Source: Macrophomina tecta
Taxonomy: Eukaryota; Ascomycota; Dothideomycetes; Botryosphaeriales; Botryosphaeriaceae
Direction: 5' to 3'
NCBI GenBank assembly: GCA_024180945.1
Contig: JAKSGN010000033.1
Coordinates: 868,001-932,000, forward strand
DNA length: 64,000 nucleotides
In this document: piece after piece, positions 55,101-64,000 of the stretch
Numbering within the stretch: position 1 is the first letter of the stretch
How the letters are laid out: every line of letters starts with the position of its first letter
The notes under the pieces: generated by a model
What the model was told of the DNA's origin: nothing
Seen by the model: the letters and a program-made list of their open reading frames with translations, nothing else
Database searches by the model: none
Program-made: the position numbers and the translations under genes

Positions 55101-55330
55101 GTGTTGGCGGCGACATCGACGGCGACGGAGGTGGCGCCGGCGTCGAGGGCGTTATCGACGAGCTCTTTGACGGCGTCGGCCGGGTTGGTCAGCACGAGCG
55201 AGGAGCTGAGGGCGCGGACGGTCGGCGCGGGGAGGGTGCGGATGGAGGAGGCGGTAATGAGTGGGGCGAGAGCTGCTGGGGTGGTGGTAGGAGGAAGAGG
55301 AAGAGGAAGAGGAGGAGGAGGGTCAGCCAT
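52190..55330 (-). CDS. MutL-family DNA mismatch repair protein, MLH2-like
   Basis: This is a single exon of 1046 aa. The start is the ATG at 55330, the first methionine in the frame. The N-terminal GHKL ATPase has all motifs: KELVDNALDAGA (catalytic Glu about residue 56), VRDNGRSV, and GRSLGFRGEALAS. A transducer domain follows to about residue 370, ending in the NVEPSKDD block typical of MutL homologues. The remaining 650 residues are Ser/Gln/Asp-rich and lack the DQHAxxERxxYE endonuclease motif of PMS1/MLH3. By that absence and the N-terminal pattern I favour the MLH2 (human PMS1-type) group, which partners MLH1 in nuclear mismatch repair and limits gene-conversion tract length. The subgroup is inference. 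Confidence 0.88.
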   Translation of the reverse strand: MADPPPPLPLPLPPTTTPAALAPLITASSIRTLPAPTVRALSSSLVLTNPADAVKELVDNALDAGATSVAVDVAANTLDHLTVRDNGRSVPPGADRALLGRRHCTSKLRNSEELKDVGGRSLGFRGEALASLAEVVRGLWVTVRCEGEGVASVWRVGGDGAREERKAGAPVGTVVRVEGFFERWPVRRQTALRNRERELRRVRNVLQGYALARPGVRLQLRVMDRKGYDWVYAPKPSVGVGGGVERVADVVWKVVGKDAAAQCAYSVRVVNGYTVEAFLPRSDAEGKKIAGHGYFLSIDARPVSTARGTMKLIAKAFREKLKKSNPALEDVKDPFIRMGIGCPPGSYDPNVEPSKDDLLFDDAGAVVTAVKDFLEAFYSSSLPAIEQSSDTTEVSNTGPQVEEDDDDEMTADGDIFDQLMDVSSVNLVEAVAAQQNQTQEVTALSSVMSDLNAGQSQVHEEQQTEYDGSSQPKRQRTWKYNMYDIDEDDFAMGDAELDNAPDNEPAENAADQQDLNDITLSNPWTMAKMNSKVRNPEPTNKAQQEQAPSQLIDFRRNLQTKPPSEPRNTQAKSHLLTPQPSSPFRESNSLEGRTIDPRALNMFHSRDIPTVTEASEQANGVHLLSPSNSVQLNSDDGFFPVSTQLSQQGMSNHAVTGGARARLGRGRRHISGLDGVNKAFKSPVNLVRDSSFSNLPSQRPRRSNLFLRRNGIPASISGNAKNTASDVTYGPISDGYDQDIRYWMAGTNRRTRESSTKSDTVVSKGSSSIAHSQSSADPREPRIQVVGLNASGTENQRLHSSPARSLAQGRLTLQESTPAAQPHQRQTKRDSEHLSLGTPVKQPLRGSHRIMHHDRRAHLPLIQGPVPHVPRVDQQDQQSLTSEILIGQPEPQRPITGLVPLWDLSARQQARGRTASSLPLECIPEGAKMHNIFLMFQDRSTGHHSNNGEAPAIELLREIEKSLQALDRMTNGLSLTRSGDDMQCFFGSEWVEVMSSTVVQTWADRLGELLTQNAPAGFEKAKLREDLSFVVMEAVEKQRSGVSVGV

Positions 55331-56403
55331 GCTGGGCTGGACGAATCGGGTGGGTGGCACTGCGTCGAGATAGGCCTGGCTTTGAGAAGTGAAGGTGAGT
55401 TGTAAGCGCCTTATGACGAACAATAAGCGCTCATCTGAGAAGAGTGCGTACGGTAACCGGCGGTAGTGGGCGCGAGTGACGAAGCAATTCTGAAATTCAG
55501 TGCCGGTGCCGAAGTGTGTAAAAGTTCCAGGCAGTCGGCATCTGACGTCACGCGGATGAAATAGGAAAGAGCACCAACTGAAACCGTCTCACCCCAACCT
55601 CCACTCAGACACACCTATATGTATTTCGGTTTTGGTTTGAGGCTGCTGAAACCCTCCCATCCCGGACTCTGCGGCTCATTTGTTCCAAAATTCGTCACCT
55701 TACTCCAAACGTTATTCTGTGACGAAAGGATCACCTGGACGTTTTCTTCAGTGCCCAGCTGTTCCTCCCTTGCGACCAGACCTCTTTTGAAGCGTCATCA
55801 CGCTTGCCATGCCCTACAACATGCATCGCATCTTTTCCATGACGAAAGGCTAGGAGTGAGGCAAAACTCCTTTACGAGAGCCCTTAACAACCTCAAGACA
55901 CATACAACACAAGCAAGATCCATCAGCACGCACGTAAACCCCACGAGAAACCAAAAGATCAGAGTGGAGCCATATGAAGAAGATAATACAATAGAAGAGT
56001 TCCCTCCCATCCCCTCCACTCGTACCGACTACACTACGAAAGCCAAAAAAAAAAAAAAAAAGGTTGATTTGAGTAAAATAGAACAAAAAAGGTTGTCGTC
56101 TCGAGCATCAATCAATCGCGCCATATGAGTTGTCTCGAAGTCAATCACCCCATGTGTCGAACGCCCAAAAAATTGTTTCCCTCTCCAAGGATGACGCAAA
56201 AAACGCGCATCTCAATCATCGCCCTCCAGCCCCCGGCTTCTCCTTTTCCCTTTCGTGAAATCTTTTTCGACTGAAAAAAAAAAAAAAAAAGGATCCCATG
56301 CATGCATGTTTAAAAAATAAGTCATGTAGCTTCTCTCCGATTCCAACAAACCAAGACGCAACCGACACCATACAAACCCATCCATCCGTCACGTCTTCCC
56401 TAC
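55331..56403. other. Intergenic between tandem minus-strand genes
   Basis: Contains the MutL gene promoter and the 3' flank of SIN3, with A-runs near 56045-56060 and 56276-56290. A 169-codon plus-strand frame crosses an A-run and shows no domain, so I do not call it. Confidence 0.5.
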
Positions 56404-59400
56404 TCACGCACCCTCCATCTCCGTATCGCCATCAGTCGCCGCCGCAGCCTTCCCCTCCTTGGGCGCAGCAGACGTCGCCTCAGCAGGGGCAGCGGCAGAA
56501 GCTGGGGCATCCGCACCTTCAGCAACCATTCTGCTGAACTTCTGCTTACGGCCATCCACAACATCTTTGCTCAGATCCTTCATCCAGGCGTTGTTCATCA
56601 CGAGCTTTTCCTTCGCCAAGCTGGCGCGGTTCTCCCGCTCTTGCTCAGCCGCGGCAACGCCGTCATTGCCACCACTGCGCACCTTATCGCTCTTGAGCAA
56701 GTACTCGCTGGTGTTGGGTTCGAAGACCATGGTGAAACGTTCGAGCGCAATACGAATGGTGAGCGTCTCCTCGCTCTTGACATCCTGCGATGCCTCGGCC
56801 TGCTCGTCGTCATCCGTGGGTGCGTCACGCCTGAGGAACGGTATCTTGACCTTCTCGGCCGGGACACCTTCGGTAGCGGTGATGCGCGTAAAGGAGGACA
56901 GGTAAGCCCGCCAATTCTGCTCCTGGCTCGTCTGCTTAGTATCGAAGGTGGGCTCCTCTCGCTTGAATATCATCACGCGGGCAATGGAGCGCAGTTGGTC
57001 CTAATTGCGTATTAGTCATTTGCATGATATTTCTCAGAACCAAGACACTTACGTAGGATATCTTGTACACATCTCCATCCTTGGAATATTTCTCAACAGT
57101 CCTCCTATAGTTGAGCTCAGCATCATGAGTCGTCTCCTCTTGCTGGCGATCCTTGCGGAAGAGCTGGTAGATGTCCCAAGTCTTGTCCTTGGCGTCGCTA
57201 CTCAACAGAGCGAAAGCGAATCTGACGAGCGAGCTCAGCAGCTTATCAAAAGAATACAGCTGCCAGCCAGTCTGAAGATAGTAACGTCTAAGAGTCTCCT
57301 CGATTTGGGGCATCTCAACCTCGCCACGAATCTGCTCCATAAACATTTCCAGCACCTGCTGATAGAAATTTGCATGTGCTGAAGTATCGCGGAAGAATTC
57401 TTCAGGACGCTTGTCAATAAGGTTGAGGTCCAGAGCAGGCTTGGCATGCTTAGCACGCTCGACCAGTTCATGGACATGGTCCTCGTTCTGCTTTAGGTTC
57501 GAAAGACGCTCATAGAGGATGACGAACATGCGGAAGAAGCAGTAGATGGGAAGGTTGCAGTACATGTTGTACACGTCGCGCTTGTAAGGTCCATCGGGAG
57601 CAATGTCCGAGATGTCGAGGTTGTTGCCGCCAGTAGGATGCTCCAGCCACCTATCAGACGTGGTGTCCTTGGGTACGGAAGCGGTAACATCTGCGTCCTC
57701 TGCCATCTCCTCGTCAGCTGCAGATGTGGCCTCCGGCGTGCTGCCACGGCTCCCAGACGCGTTGCTCTCATCAGCGTCCTTGCGTGACGTCCTACCGCTG
57801 CGACTAGGATCGAGGACACCACGGCGCAGGTCATCCTTCTTGCCATTGATCTTAAGCGACTTGCGAGAGCTGTCATCCATACCACCCATCTCGTCGTCCG
57901 TGGAATCAGCCTGAGGTGAGCCAATGCTCTGTTCAAACTTGGCAGCGTTGAGGCCGAAGAAGAGCGGTACAAACTCCTTGATGAAAGTGTAGAGCCTGTG
58001 GGAGTCAGTGGAGTTGCTGTGCTCCGCATGCGCAAGAAGAAGGCGAGAAGCGTCCAACAGGACGTCGACGTCTGTGAACTTGTACTCGAACTGATACTTC
58101 GGTACCGAGAGCCCCTGCATCTCGCGCTGGCGCTTCTGCTCCTCGTACTTGACCTGTATCTCGTTCTGCAGAGTTTTGGCTTGGAATTGTCGCTTGTCTG
58201 CGGCCTTGGCACTGGCGCTCTGGTGATCCAACGACTTCCAGAAAATCCTCTGAGTCTGCTCGCGCCAGACCTTCTCCCACTCACGCTGGGCAGCTTTCCA
58301 CTCCTCCAACTTCTGCTTCATGCGGTTGAGCAATACGGGAATTACCTGGTAAGGAGTGTCGAAAAGTTGCTGAATGACCTGGTTACCACGCTCGCGGTTG
58401 TAGATCTTGTAGATGACGCGCTTGTAGATCGTCTCACTCTGGCCGCCAAGGTTGCTCGGGAGTTGGAACTGGAGGCGCTCCTCGGCAGTCGCGTTGAGAA
58501 GTTGCTGAGCAATAGGCTCGAGTTGCTGGATGGTGCGAATGCACGCCTCAATGGTATGGTCATAATCATGGCGCTCTTCCTCAATGCGATGAAGACCCTC
58601 TTCATATTGGTTCTTGCGGTGAGCAACGAAGCCACTGTCCTCAGATGCCCAAGTCGGATGCGAAGCCCACTCGTCATTCAAGACCGAATGGCACAACTCA
58701 TCACGACCACTGCACCGACGCATCTTCTCAGCGCGGGGGAGTTGACGGTAGCTGGGACCCAGGCCACGACAGTTTGAAAGGGCGACGCGACCGCTCGGTG
58801 GCTTGGGCTGGTTCTCAAGGGTGTCTTCCTTGCCGTCGAATCCCAAAAACTTCCTGAACCAACCCATGAGCTCCGGGTTGCCGCCGATAAAAGCGTGTAC
58901 ACGATGGAGGAGGAGCGACTTGTCGATAAGATCCATGGAGAAAAGATTGCAAAGCTTGAGAAACTCGTTCATGGTGTTCTTGTTGCCGATGTATTTCTTG
59001 ACGCGGTCGAACCAAGCCAGCTCTTCTGCGGATGCTGCCAGTGAAGTCGTAGGCGCCAAAGGCTCAGGAAGTGCCGGCGTCAAAGTAGGCGAGGCCGGAG
59101 GCACGTCCGGAAGAGCGGACTGCTTCGCACCGTGCTGCTGCTTTGCGCGCTGTAGCGGTGGCGTTAGCAATTGTGAAGAGGAGCTGCGTAGAGCAGACAT
59201 GTTTTTGTTTGCTTCTATAGCAGATGTGTCGCGGTGTGCAGAAAAGCAAAGTTTAATATTGAGAGGGGAGTGGCAAGTCGAGTCGAGGTTGCCACGATGG
59301 TTGACGGAGGGTGTTAGGGAAGAGAATTGGCGGAGAAATAACGAAGGAAGTATGATACGGCAGACGGACGATGCGCGCTTGACAACAGCGACAGTGACAG

Positions 59401-61998
59401 GGTCCACGAACATGGGATTTTGCGCGAGAGAAATGGGCATGTTAAGGAGGGAATTTTGCACTCACTTTGGCCATGTTGCCACCCTGAGCAAACCCAGGCC
59501 GCTGACCTACGCCGGGTGCCTCTGCTGGCATAGATGCAGGCATCGCTGTCGAGCTCGCAACCGTGCCTTGTCTCTCACCTCGCTTCCTTTTGTTGTCACG
59601 GCTCGCACTGGGAGTAGGAGCGAAGTTGCCAACCGGAGGCAGTCGCCCAGAGCCCTGCTCATTCCTCGGAGTGTGGTGCATTTGAGGAGTGCCTGCCGGC
59701 TCACCGCGCACATTGCTGAAGATGTATTGCTCCTCGGCGGCCTGCCTGGCTTGTGCCGCTCTGTGCTGAGCTGCTGATTCAGGAAGAAATTGCTTGAAAT
59801 CCTCGAGCAAATCAGGCGCAGAGTTGAAGAGCTGCGTCACTTGCGCATAAACATCCTGGATCGGTTTCGACTCACGCTGATACGTCTGCAAAATCTCCAG
59901 GAACTGCTTGTAGATGTCTGGTTGCGTCGCGAAGCGATTCTTCACAGAACGTTAGCAGCGCCTCTGAACACTCCTTCGGACGATTTACCTTAATCTTGTT
60001 GACGTAGCTTATGGCATGGTTAAACTCCACAGGGCCCCTTTTGTCCAGTACAGCTTGTGCGCCAGCTTGCTGGGCTAAATGGCCAACGCCATTCAAACTC
60101 TGCGCGGGCATCTGCCCTGCGGCTCCACCTGGAGGAGAAATCAGATCAGGCCTGTTCAACAAACCACCGGTAGCGGCTGAAACGGCATTGCTGAGTTGGG
60201 ACACACCCCTCTGTTCTTGTTGATGTGCGAGCGCGGCGGCTGTCATCTGCTCCCTGGCATGAGCTTCCGGGGAGATGGGCGGCTGAGAACCCTGTCCTTG
60301 CTGTGACGTGTAATGCGGCTGCACAACCGGGCGACTAGGACTGAAGGCAGCCTCAGGCCCGGTGCCCGGTTGTTGTTGCTGCTGCTGTTGCTGCTGTTGC
60401 GGCCAATTAGCTCCGGGCCCACGGGAAGTCGCTTCGTAAAACTGTCTCTCCGGTGCGCCGGCACCATCGCCATTAACAGGCACATTCCGAGGGTTCGACA
60501 ACGGCCTCGGCACCGGCATAGACTGAACGGTCGTTCCCATGGGGGTGGTGACCCTAATAGCGTTCGGATCTCCACCAGTACCACATTCAATCTTGTATCC
60601 TGGAGGGAGAAAGGTGTTAAACCCCTGGATAAGGTTGGGGTGACCAGCAAAGAGCGATGAGACCCTATCAATCACACCGGGAGTATCGATTCTATAATTA
60701 GGTCAGGCCAAAACTGTTCTTGAGGGACGTAATCCTTAGGCCGACTTACGCTCCGCTCTTGAAATCCTTCATGATATCCAAAAACTTGTTGTAAACATCG
60801 GGATGCTCATGAAACTGCACTTTTACCTGATCCAGGTAGCTGAGAGCATCCTAAAAACCGACGTCAGTACTCACTGTGACTCACCGTGCAAACGACGGCT
60901 CGCTTACATTGAGAATTGGTTGTTGGCCCTGGCCCATGGCCAAGGATTGCTGCATGCCCTGAGAACCTCCAAATGGGACCATGAGACCTTGCTGCCGCTG
61001 CTGCTGCTGCTGCTGCTGTGGCCCCTGCACCGGGTGCTGTTGCTGAATGCGAGCACCCTCATTCTGCTGCTGGCCGGGGCCAGACGCGAAGATGGATGCA
61101 GGCGGTTGTGCCGCCATAGTGCTTGGAACCATTTGCGAGGAATTTCCGAGAAGACCATTAGGACCATGTACGCCACGCAGCTGGGGGCCGACAGCTACGG
61201 GTTGATGCAGATGTATGGAGCCAGCGTGGTTCTCATGGGGTGCTTGCTCAATCTGAGACCTCTCTCGCAATTCGCGCTCTCGTTGTTCGGCCTGCAGAGC
61301 CATTTCCTCCGCATGCCTCTCATCGCGCATTTCCCTCTCGCGATCATTACTCGCTTGTTGCGACTGACCGATCTGTTGTGATTGCATGGCCTGGCTGATT
61401 CCGGGCAAATTATACCCAGGCCCTCCATGTGACGTTGGCTGATGTGTTTGAGGTCCAGTGGCACTTTCCTGACCTGACGGTGCACCCCTTTGGAGAGGTT
61501 GTGCGGCAGAGGCTTGTGAGGATTGATCCAAACCCGCGATTCCTGGTAAATTATGACCTGAGGGTTGGTTTGGCGAGAAGAAGGGCGCTGTGGAAGGCTG
61601 CAGTTAGTTAAAAGACATCTTATGTAGGACTACTGAGTGCTTAGAACATCAGAGCCTACGTACCGCTTGGTGGGGGGAGCACTGGTCCGTTACCCTGAGC
61701 AGATGGTTGCGGTGGGGGCTGTTGCGAGCCAGCAGCATTCGAACTACACCGAATTGTGAATCAGTACGCGCGCTGCAACAATACGAGCAATATCTCAGTC
61801 CTCCAGCAGACGTCAAGGCCTTTCAAAAGCCTTCGCACAAACGCGCCGTGTATAGCGGCCACTGCGTGAGTCTTCCACTTACCCAAACCCGCCTATTGGG
61901 CGAGAGGCCTGGGCCTGGGCCTGATCATTATTCTGCGAAGCACCTCCACCCTGCGGGCCCTGCGACGGGGGCCAGCCCTCGCGATTCGCCGGGTTCAT
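56404..61998 (-). CDS. SIN3: SIN3 transcriptional corepressor scaffold
   Basis: Eight exons on the minus strand: 61883-61998, 61664-61743, 61587-60908, 60850-60750, 60691-59989, 59939-59466, 59149-57053 and 57000-56404, giving 1615 aa. After a Gln/Pro-rich N-terminus come three paired amphipathic helix domains: PAH1 at about residues 293-360 ([20 protein letters not shown]), PAH2 at about 545-610 ([31 protein letters not shown]) and PAH3 at about 757-820 ([13 protein letters not shown]). The histone-deacetylase interaction domain follows ([20 protein letters not shown] onward), then the conserved C-terminal Sin3 region. Sin3 is the scaffold of the RPD3 histone deacetylase complex in the nucleus. 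Intron 6 (59150-59465) is much longer than the others and holds an in-frame alternative entry to exon 7. A poly-Gln run lies near 60380-60405. Confidence 0.95.
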
Positions 61999-62876
61999 GG
62001 CGACAGTCGCTGAAGCCGGTGGGTGCTGCGGCTCGGTGACGACGAGCTAGGGAAATGGCGGCTATGCGGTCGGCAAAATGGGACTCGGTGGGAAGAAGCG
62101 ATCGCGGATCAGCTCGCGGGTAGCATGTGCTCCTGATCTTGAGCTCGATGAGGCTTTGCGGGCGACGATAGTGAGGTGCGCTTTGGAGCTCGCAGGTTCG
62201 TGTACACAGCTTGGCGCGGGCGGATCGCTGAGGGTTGTGCTCGAGCTTAGAGCAAAAATGAGGGCTGGCGGATAAGGATGAGCGGCGCGCGGATAAGACG
62301 CGCGAGGGAGCAGCGCTCGAGATGTTGTATCGGAGCGTGGTGGTGGACCTGCAGTGATGGACAAGCTTGTCGAAAGAGTCGCGCATCCTCCCCCGGTTGG
62401 TAGCGCGCGGGCGGGCTCTTTCGGTGCAGAGGAAAGTCCGATGGGAGGGAGGTCCGATGACGGCGCTTGCACGAAAAGAGCACCGAACCACCCTTAAGCG
62501 AGGCGCGTGCCACAGGGCTGTCTTTCTGCCTCAGGCACAACATGCACCAGGCCTATCAGAGCATTCATCAAACATCACACGCGAACGTTCGTCACACCGA
62601 AACTGCGCCCCAGAACCCAGCCTCCAGCCGATGACCAGGGTGAGTTCGGATGGTCGGGGGGGATCGTCAAATGGGAAATGATCCGGCCGTCTCTACCTAG
62701 AAAAGAGAGAGAATGATAGCAAGCGAAAAATAGTATCCATTTCCAAATCTGCCACCCAGAGTTGCACCCGCCACCTCTCTTCCGCATCTCGAATTCAAGC
62801 TGGGCTTCTGGCCAAACGACGGGATGTACTCTATAGAAGGCCCCATCTGTCTCCCTCTCGCGGTAGTACCATCTTC
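61999..62876. other. Promoter side of SIN3 and 3' flank of GH3 gene
   Basis: No supported gene. GC-rich near the SIN3 start, otherwise unremarkable. Confidence 0.5.
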
Positions 62877-64000
62877 TCAGAATACCCAAGTGAAAGATTC
62901 CAGAACTTCGAACGATGTCGAACACCTGCGTATCGGTCAGCAAGTCCACGGCCCTCATTCAGTGGCTGGAGTTACCTGATATCTGCTGACGATGAGCCAA
63001 CGAGCACATCAAAGCGGCCTTCCTCCGCTATGTACGCCTCCAGGGACGTGTCATAATAACCGACCGAGTACTTGTCGAACAACAAGTGCACAGTCTTGGT
63101 CTCGCCGGGCTGCAAAAACACCTTTCCAAATGCCTGTAGCTCCTTCTCGGGACGCGGCAGTTTTGACTTGATGTCTCGGATGTAGCCCTGCACAATTTCT
63201 GATGCTGCGAACCCACCGCTGTTTGTTACTGGAACGCTGACTTTTACGACGCCGCCTGCTTCGAGCGTACGGCTGCTGATGATTGCATCGCCGTAGCAAA
63301 AGGTGGTGTACGAAAGACCGTGACCAAACGGAAACAGTGGCTCGATGCCACAGCGCTCGTAATGCCTGTAGCCGATGAAAATGCCCTCCCCGTACACGAC
63401 CTTCGCGTTCTCACCAGGCCAGTTGTGGTACGCAGGATTATCAGAAAGCTTCTTGGGGAACGTCGTCGGAAGCTTACCACCAGGGCTTTGCCTGCCAAGG
63501 AGAACATCAGCCAACGCATTGCCCGCTTCCTGTCCTTGGTACCACGCCTGAAGGATGGCCGGAACTCTCTCGGACCACGGCATCGTCACTGGTGTCCCGG
63601 ACTGATTGACGACAATCGTGTTCGGGTTAGCTGCGACAACGGCTTCCACCAGGCGATCCTGGCTTCCGTTCTTGGGCAAGTCCATCGTTTGCCTGTCGTA
63701 GCCCTCTGATTCCCATTCCGCGTCCAGGCCGACGAAGACCACTGCAGCATCTGCTTTCTTTGCGGCGTCCACCGCTTCTTGAAGCAGGTTGATGCGGGAC
63801 TCTTCCTCGTACCCAATGCGGCAGCCACCATAAGCATGCGTCGGCCTACCGTGGGTAATCTTCGACGCCGGCCGGACCTCATTGGTGCTCTCGACAAGAA
63901 TTTGAACTGGCTTGCCCTCTTCAAGATAGATGGACTGGATGACATCCTCCGATGCTTCGAACATTGCCTCACCTTCCTCGGTCCAGTCCCAGTTGTCGAT
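62877..64000 (-). CDS. GH3 beta-glucosidase, C-terminal part (continues past the right edge)
   Basis: Two exons are visible on the minus strand: 62975 to beyond 64000, and 62877-62925. They are joined by a 49-nt intron and end in SFEVLESFTWVF. From the edge inward come the end of a PA14-like insert (IDNWDWTEEGEAMF), the GH3 C-terminal domain (ADAAVVFVGLDAEWESEGYD, NQSGTPVTMPW, AWYQGQEAGNALADVLLG, GKLPTTFPKKLSDNPAYHNW, YGEGIFIGYRHYE, LFPFGHGLSYTTF) and the fibronectin-III-like domain (VKVSVPVTNSGGFAASEIVQ). The catalytic nucleophile domain and any signal peptide lie outside the window. It hydrolyses beta-glucosides. Several fungal GH3 enzymes of this PA14 type are intracellular, so the location is open. 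Confidence 0.94.

Noticed and set aside
55619..56128. 169-codon plus-strand frame downstream of SIN3
   Set aside because: It crosses an A-run, has no domain, and lies in the 3' flank of SIN3; composition gives the open frame.

Overview
This window comes from the nuclear genome of a filamentous ascomycete (Pezizomycotina, most likely a Dothideomycete; the class is inference). The signs are short introns of about 45-90 nt with GT..AG borders and CTRAY branch points, fungal-type genes (Sin3, hybrid histidine kinase, LysM and MARVEL proteins, GH3 glucosidase), and a 4.5 kb AT-rich block carrying C-to-T/G-to-A decay typical of repeat-induced point mutation (RIP).

Region 1 (1-14.4 kb): an unrecognised acidic nuclear-type protein with a chromodomain-like motif (2535-4143), a weak candidate gene (4868-5666), then a compact translation block. 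It holds fibrillarin/NOP1 (minus) and ribosomal protein L17 (plus) sharing a 326 bp divergent promoter, a phosphoglycerate-mutase-fold protein like the N-terminus of TFIIIC tau55 (minus), ribosomal protein S22/uS8 (minus), and a zinc-finger plus LysM protein (plus).

Region 2 (14.4-37 kb): a four-TM membrane protein, a MARVEL-domain protein, a membrane-anchored F-box-like protein, a 1379-aa GAF/histidine-kinase/receiver hybrid kinase, a protein with a STAND-type N-terminal domain and a long disordered tail, a secreted type-B carboxylesterase, a tiny orphan ORF, and a 774-aa secreted protein.

Region 3 (37.77-52.02 kb): a nested transposon island. The oldest layer is a RIP-decayed Ty1/copia fragment (37770-39438, reverse). 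Into it went a Ty3/gypsy chromovirus in reverse orientation (39439-42350), also RIP-decayed. Into that went a second, nearly unmutated copy of the same chromovirus in forward orientation (42351-49292). That copy was then broken by a 5'-truncated LINE (46325-47093, 12 bp target duplication) and by a hAT DNA transposon (49293-52016). Landmarks in the two chromovirus copies pair with no indels over 1.9 kb, so the ghost copy can be used to date mutations in the young one. The chromovirus shows a 193 bp LTR, a Tf1-like self-priming arrangement, a -1 frameshift signal between gag and pol, a C-terminal chromodomain, and an antisense, intron-containing Cys-rich accessory gene between pol and the 3' LTR. 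The accessory gene is the most unusual item in the window.

Region 4 (52-64 kb): a MutL-family mismatch-repair protein without the endonuclease motif (MLH2-like), the global corepressor SIN3 (8 exons, 1615 aa), and the C-terminal part of a GH3 beta-glucosidase running off the right edge.

Coordinates of spliced genes were worked out by hand from splice signals and reading-frame continuity. Domain calls rest on motif recognition, not on database searches.
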